10,902 bases of DNA from Bacillota bacterium (lineage in GTDB: Bacteria; Bacillota; Bacilli; Bacillales_B; DSM-18226). The DNA lies in assembly GCA_030705665.1 (NCBI GenBank), contig JAUZQA010000088.1, positions 1 through 10,902 on the forward strand. Direction: 5' to 3'. The notes below the pieces were generated by a model. That model was not told where the DNA came from and did not search any database. It saw only the letters and a program-made list of their open reading frames with translations. The position numbers and the translations under genes are program-made. Numbering within the stretch: position 1 is the first letter of the stretch; each line of letters opens with the position of its first letter. This document shows positions 7,500 through 10,902 of the stretch, piece after piece.

Positions 7500-7572
7500 G
7501 TTATTCAATAATTGACGTCAGTTATGAAACCTTGGAGTAATTTTAAAATCAAAAAGTAGAGGAGAGTAGTGG

Positions 7573-8106
7573 ATGAAAAAACAATTACTAACAGCATTTA
7601 TCTCAATTTTGATGATTTTTGTTATTGCAGGTTGTTCAAATTCTGGGAATTCCAATCAAACTGCTCAAAATGGAAAAAGTGGAGGTTTTCAAAAACCCGA
7701 TGTATATGGTGAGGTTTCTGCTATTAATGGGAATCAAATTACTTTAAAGCTGATGAATATTCCACAGATGAATAGTCCAAAAAACCAAGTTCGAGGTAGC
7801 GGCACTGGTAACATGGGTACGACAGGAACTACACCTGGAAATGTAAATGGTGGTCAGGGCAGAGGTGGAATGAGACAACCATCCTACACAGGTCAAGAGA
7901 AAACCATTACAATTCCTGATGGAGTTCAAATGACGACAATGACCAGGGGAACAAACGGAATGCAACAAAATAATGTTACCTTGGATCAAATCACAAGCGG
8001 CAGTACATTATCTGTTTATTACGATACAGATGGCAAAACAATCAAAAGTATCAGAGTCCAAAAACCTTGGTCTGGAAACGTACAATCAGGAAACGCGGCT
8101 AGTTAA
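7573..8106 (+). CDS. Secreted lipoprotein with a glycine/threonine-rich insert, function unknown
   Basis: This 177-aa protein has a clear lipoprotein signal: MKKQ, a hydrophobic core at 5-18, and lipobox VIAGC with the lipidated cysteine at residue 21. It should therefore be anchored on the outer face of the membrane. A serine/asparagine-rich linker follows. Strand-like segments at 43-60 (DVYGEVSAINGNQITLKL) and 105-163 (TITIP, then a basic/Q-rich turn, VTLDQITSGSTLSVYY and IKSIRVQ) resemble a small beta-barrel of the DUF5666 kind; this assignment is tentative. Between them, residues 70-104 are low-complexity G/T/N/Q/R. AGAGGAGA (7558-7565) is the ribosome site, 7 nt before ATG. The gene is divergent from the HAD gene, has its own terminator, and has a direct repeat upstream that suggests two-component control. 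Confidence 0.85.
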   Translation: MKKQLLTAFISILMIFVIAGCSNSGNSNQTAQNGKSGGFQKPDVYGEVSAINGNQITLKLMNIPQMNSPKNQVRGSGTGNMGTTGTTPGNVNGGQGRGGMRQPSYTGQEKTITIPDGVQMTTMTRGTNGMQQNNVTLDQITSGSTLSVYYDTDGKTIKSIRVQKPWSGNVQSGNAAS

Positions 8107-8119
8107 TCTTTTTCAAAAG

Positions 8120-8144
8120 TGTCAGGATCATCCTGGCATTTTTT
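8120..8144 (+). terminator. Terminator of the lipoprotein gene
   Basis: TGTCAGGA (8120-8127) pairs with TCCTGGCA (8131-8138), including one T-G pair, across a 3-nt loop, followed by TTTTTTATTTT. It begins 14 nt after the stop codon. Confidence 0.92.
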
Positions 8145-8170
8145 ATTTTGGAAGGATTTCATAATATGTT

Positions 8171-8183
8171 ACGATAATATCGT
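8171..8183 (+). promoter_or_regulatory. Palindrome with embedded -10-like element upstream of the threonine aldolase gene
   Basis: ACGATAATATCGT is a perfect inverted repeat (5-bp arms, AAT centre) 30 nt before ATG 8213. GATAAT within it (8173-8178) could be the -10, with a poor TTGGAA (8148-8153) 19 nt upstream as -35. A repressor site over the promoter is possible but unproven. Confidence 0.35.
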
Positions 8184-8212
8184 TTAAGTAAAAAGTAAAC
8201 GGGGGACTACAA

Positions 8213-9241
8213 ATGTATAGTTTTAAAAACGACTACAGTGAAGGTGCACATCCTTCTATATTAAATGCTTTAGTTGAGTCTAATTTAGAGCAGGAGGAAG
8301 GTTACGGAGAGGATCGTTATACCAGAAAAGCGATCACATTCATTAAAGAAAAGATGGGACGGAACGATGTTGATATCCACTTTTTATCAGGCGGTACTCA
8401 AACGAATCTCACCGCTCTTGCTGCATTTTTAAGACCCCATGAAGCTGCTGTCGCAGCTAGTACAGGCCATATCTTGGGTCATGAAACGGGAGCCATTGAA
8501 GCAACTGGACATAAGGTTATATCAATTGATACTGAAGATGGAAAATTAACCCCCGAGCATTTGATAAAAGTACTCGAAGGACATCAGGATGAGCATATGG
8601 TAAAACCAAAGCTTGTCTATATTTCAAATTCAACAGAAATAGGAACTTTATATAATAAGAAAGAACTCTTAGGTTTACGAGAATTTTGTGCAAACCATCA
8701 TTTATTGTTATATATGGATGGGGCAAGGCTAGGTTCCGCTCTTTGTTCAGAAGGAAATGATCTTACGTTAGGCGATCTCCCCGACTTAGTCGATGCCTTT
8801 TACATAGGTGGAACCAAGAACGGAGCTCTATTAGGTGAAGCTTTAGTCATCTCACGTGATTGTCTAAAAGAAGATTTTCGCTACCACATAAAACAAAGGG
8901 GAGGCATGTTAGCAAAGGGCAGACTGCTCGGTATCCAATTTCAAGAACTTTTTCGGGGTAATTTGTTCTTTGATTTGGCTATGCATGCGAATAGCATGGC
9001 AGACATGCTAAGAACAGAATTAAGAAAAGCCAATCTTAAGTTTCTAACAGAATCACCATCAAATCAACTATTTCCGATACTGCCAAATTCAGTAATCAAA
9101 GAACTGGAGCAAAAATATTCTTTCCATGTTTGGGAAGCAGTAGATTCCGACTACTCCGCAATTCGTCTTGTCACCTCTTGGGCAACGAAAGAGGCAGCGG
9201 TTGAAGCATTTATTGAAGATATACGAAAAATGCTAGCGTAA
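8213..9241 (+). CDS. Threonine aldolase-family PLP enzyme (beta-eliminating lyase fold)
   Basis: A fold-type I PLP-dependent enzyme, probably a low-specificity L-threonine aldolase that cleaves threonine or allo-threonine to glycine and acetaldehyde in the cytoplasm. The 342-aa chain has the expected marks: SGGTQTN at 59-65 (phosphate-cup region), H87 and H90 in the STGHILGHETGA segment (cofactor stacking), D169 in YMDGARLG (pyridine nitrogen), K202 in GGTKNG (Schiff base) and R318 in IRLVTSW (substrate carboxylate). The N-terminus, KNDYSEGAHPSIL, differs from the canonical LRSDTVT of LtaE, placing it in a side branch annotated as threonine aldolase or beta-eliminating lyase; other beta-hydroxy amino acids are possible substrates. 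GGGGGA lies 7 nt before ATG. It stands alone between terminators. Confidence 0.88.
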   Translation: MYSFKNDYSEGAHPSILNALVESNLEQEEGYGEDRYTRKAITFIKEKMGRNDVDIHFLSGGTQTNLTALAAFLRPHEAAVAASTGHILGHETGAIEATGHKVISIDTEDGKLTPEHLIKVLEGHQDEHMVKPKLVYISNSTEIGTLYNKKELLGLREFCANHHLLLYMDGARLGSALCSEGNDLTLGDLPDLVDAFYIGGTKNGALLGEALVISRDCLKEDFRYHIKQRGGMLAKGRLLGIQFQELFRGNLFFDLAMHANSMADMLRTELRKANLKFLTESPSNQLFPILPNSVIKELEQKYSFHVWEAVDSDYSAIRLVTSWATKEAAVEAFIEDIRKMLA

Positions 9242-9278
9242 GTGCAAAACAATAGGTTAATTATAAGTTTGTATTAAA

Positions 9279-9321
9279 AGGCCCAGTGTAATCAAGAGAG
9301 CTTTTTGATTACACTGGGCCT
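9279..9321. terminator. Long perfect hairpin between convergent genes, likely bidirectional terminator
   Basis: Bases 9279-9295 and 9305-9321 are exact reverse complements (17 bp, arm AGGCCCAGTGTAATCAA) with a 9-nt loop. On the minus strand it runs into TTTTAAT; on the plus strand it is followed by AAAAC and only later by a T-run, so termination of the plus-strand gene would depend mainly on stem strength. Confidence 0.8.
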
Positions 9322-9352
9322 AAAACTGTTTTTAGGAATCCGCTATGAAGGC

Positions 9353-10132
9353 TTAAATTAAGCCAAGACGCTCTAATCCGTATCTTACTCCGTCTTCTTC
9401 AGCAGAAATAGTGACCATATCAGCTATTTTTTTCAATTCTTCGCGACCAGAACTCATTGCCACACCCATACCTACAAGAGATATCATTTCGATATCATTT
9501 AAACCATCGCCAAAAGCGACTGCCTCATCAGGGGCAATACCTACTTGTTCCAACAATTTAGTTACCCCCACAGCCTTGTTGGAACAGGACAAGTTTACAT
9601 CACACGTTCTGGCTCCAGAGCTCCATCTTCGGAAATCTAATTCCGGGATTTTCGATTGATAGAAGGATTCTTCCTCTAATTCACAATGAAGAAACAATTG
9701 GTAAATATTTTGATCCATCCAAAATTTTGGCGGTGCTAAATCTGGCTTCCATGAATCATGCTGGAATGCTTCCACGACATAGGGATGATTAAGATCGGTA
9801 GCTTTAAAGCTTTGGTCTCCTAAAAAAGTAAGAGGATGCTGATAATCTGATGATAAAAAATGAACTTTTTCTAATATATTTTTATCGATTGAATTTTGGT
9901 AAACTTCATTTCCTTCATGAGTAACATATGCTCCATTAAAAAAGACCATGGAATTTACTCCTGTTTCTTGAACAATGTTTTCTGAAAAATAAGGGGCCCT
10001 TCCTGTAGCAATAACAACTTTTATCCCTTTATCTTTTAACTTTTGAATGGCTTCTTTTGTAGTGGAACTTACTGTTTTTCCATGTGGCAAAATGGTCCCA
10101 TCTATATCTAAAATGACAATCTTGTAATTCAT
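9353..10132 (-). CDS. Cof-type HAD-superfamily phosphatase, second copy
   Basis: Another Cof/class IIB HAD phosphohydrolase, 259 aa, cytoplasmic. Motif I DIDGT has nucleophile D9 and acid/base D11; motif II is T43 in ATGR; motif III is K186 (CSNKAVGV); motif IV is FGDGLND with D209 and D213. The cap, about 80-180, has an unusual aromatic-rich stretch (KFWMDQNIYQLFLHC) and two cysteines near the catalytic lysine (residues 177 and 183). The motif pattern SNKAVG and the VAMSSG end are usual for phosphatases of the YkrA/YwpJ sort, but I cannot name the orthologue or substrate. AAGGAGAG 7 nt before ATG 10132 is a strong ribosome site. It is transcribed alone, divergent from the cooC-like gene. The stop codon lies within the short palindrome GGCTTAAATTAAGCC (9350-9364). 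Confidence 0.93.
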   Translation of the reverse strand: MNYKIVILDIDGTILPHGKTVSSTTKEAIQKLKDKGIKVVIATGRAPYFSENIVQETGVNSMVFFNGAYVTHEGNEVYQNSIDKNILEKVHFLSSDYQHPLTFLGDQSFKATDLNHPYVVEAFQHDSWKPDLAPPKFWMDQNIYQLFLHCELEEESFYQSKIPELDFRRWSSGARTCDVNLSCSNKAVGVTKLLEQVGIAPDEAVAFGDGLNDIEMISLVGMGVAMSSGREELKKIADMVTISAEEDGVRYGLERLGLI

Positions 10133-10256
10133 TAAAAAACTCTCCTTGCACTGGTTGTCTTCATTGATTATTCTAAAATACCTATAGCAAACAGTATAAC
10201 ATGATTAATCAAAAAACAAATAAAAGCGAGCAAATAGAGACATTGTTGCTTATAGT

Positions 10257-10273
10257 CAATTTTTACAAAATTG
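10257..10273. promoter_or_regulatory. 17-bp palindrome upstream of the cooC-like gene, candidate operator
   Basis: CAATTTTTACAAAATTG has exact 7-bp arms around TAC and lies about 100 bp before the start of the cooC-like gene. It does not match the Fnr, CooA or Rex consensus as I know them. A second perfect palindrome, CGTTATAACG, lies at 10300-10309. TATAAC within the latter could be a -10, but no good -35 is visible. Confidence 0.35.
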
Positions 10274-10375
10274 CAACATTTCAATGGCAAAAATGGTAAC
10301 GTTATAACGATCTTTCTTCCTTTGCTATATAGTGGAAATATAAAAGAATTTGGACAAGGTGGGGTGAAAGGATAT

Positions 10376-10902
10376 ATGGAAAAGGGATTAAAAATTGCTA
10401 TTTCCGGGAAGGGCGGCGTTGGTAAGACAACTTTATCAGCTCTGTTAAGTCATTTATTTGCAGAAGACGGTCCAGTATTGGCAGTGGACGCCGATCCTGA
10501 TGCTAATCTAGGATCGGCCCTGGGTTTTGACCAAACTATATTAGAAAAATTGGTTGCGATCTCGACAGATAAAGAGCTTATTAAAGAACGGACGGGAGCT
10601 GAGCCAGGAGTAAGCGGTCAAATTTTCACATTAAATCCAAGAGTTGATGATATACCAGATAAATATGTTGTGGCCAGAAACGGAGTTAAATTACTGCGTA
10701 TGGGTAAAGTTGCATCTGGTGGAAGCGGTTGTGCCTGTCCGGAAAATACCTTACTGAAACAATTGCTCCGCCATATGGTGGTAAAGCGTAATGAAACCGT
10801 TATCTTAGATATGGAAGCTGGACTGGAGCATTTCGGCAGGGGTACAGCTGACAGTGTCGATGCATTCATTGTGGTAATTGAGCCTGGGCAAAGAAGTATC
10901 GA
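10376..10902 (+). CDS. cooC: CooC-type nickel-insertion ATPase for CO dehydrogenase, 3' end cut by the window
   Basis: The first 175 residues of a SIMIBI-class (MinD/ParA-like) P-loop ATPase. The Walker A motif is the deviant form GKGGVGKTT (11-19) with the signature lysine K12; a second nucleotide-site segment, DADPDANLG, is at 38-46; and the Walker B region is ILDMEAG (143-149). The feature that separates CooC from MinD, ArsA or NifH relatives is the CxC metal motif, C119-A-C121 in SGCACPENTLLK, followed by DMEAGLEHFGRGTA, the classic CooC stretch. In characterised CooC the cysteines bind Ni/Zn at the dimer interface and ATP hydrolysis drives nickel loading of the CooS C-cluster. ATG 10376 is preceded by GGTGGGGTGAAAGG. 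It reads off the right edge without a stop. Its CO dehydrogenase partner is not in the window, so an orphan or AcsF-like role remains possible. Confidence 0.9.
   Translation, partial: MEKGLKIAISGKGGVGKTTLSALLSHLFAEDGPVLAVDADPDANLGSALGFDQTILEKLVAISTDKELIKERTGAEPGVSGQIFTLNPRVDDIPDKYVVARNGVKLLRMGKVASGGSGCACPENTLLKQLLRHMVVKRNETVILDMEAGLEHFGRGTADSVDAFIVVIEPGQRSI

Noticed and set aside
7513..7520. TGACGTCA palindrome upstream of the lipoprotein gene
   Set aside because: An isolated 8-bp palindrome is likely by chance in this much sequence, and no known Bacillus regulator uses it.
7525..7550. TGAAAC before the lipoprotein gene as an ECF sigma (SigW/SigM-type) -35
   Set aside because: Sixteen to seventeen bases downstream the sequence is AATC/ATCA, not CGTA or CGTC, so the -10 is missing.
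9350..9364. Palindrome GGCTTAAATTAAGCC over the stop of the second HAD gene
   Set aside because: It is short and AT-rich at the centre, lacks a T-run, and a much stronger terminator hairpin lies just beyond it.
10193..10221. Promoter of the second HAD gene using TATACT (10198-10193)
   Set aside because: The -10 is good, but no acceptable -35 sits 16-18 nt upstream; only TTGTTT at 15 nt is visible, so it was not listed as a feature.

Overview
The window reads as a low-GC Gram-positive chromosome, most likely a member of the Bacillaceae (Bacillus/Neobacillus type). The evidence is AT-rich intergenic DNA, Shine-Dalgarno sites of the AGGAGG class, sigma-A-like promoters with TG-extended -10 elements, and protein sequences that look like Bacillus SbcD/SbcC, CspB-type cold-shock protein and EcsC-family proteins. 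Species cannot be fixed from the sequence alone. No insertion sequence, phage gene, tRNA, rRNA or CRISPR array was seen.

Left part (1-4425): the 3' part of sbcD followed 14 nt later by full-length sbcC. Together they encode the Mre11/Rad50-like nuclease that processes hairpins and DNA ends. A perfect hairpin terminator closes the operon. A csp gene lies convergently, with its own terminator back to back with that of sbcC.

Middle (4440-6553): csp (-) and an EcsC-family gene (+) diverge from a 350-bp region that holds a good promoter for each. The EcsC gene converges on a small membrane protein gene with a CxxC motif and a DUF4190-like hydrophobic tail; a strong two-way hairpin separates them. 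Upstream of the small gene is about 330 bp of very AT-rich DNA with an unexplained promoter-like element.

Right-centre (6566-10132): two Cof-type HAD phosphatases (both -) bracket a lipoprotein (+) and a threonine aldolase-family PLP enzyme (+). The lipoprotein has a direct repeat with an 11-bp period in its upstream region, the usual layout of an OmpR/PhoB-family response-regulator site.

Right edge (10376-10902): the first 175 codons of a CooC-type P-loop ATPase, the nickel-insertion factor of anaerobic CO dehydrogenase. It carries a CxC metal motif and has palindromes upstream. This is the most notable gene: the DNA to the right may hold a CO dehydrogenase cluster, which is uncommon in Bacillaceae. 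Otherwise the window is mostly a set of independent housekeeping or accessory transcription units rather than one system.
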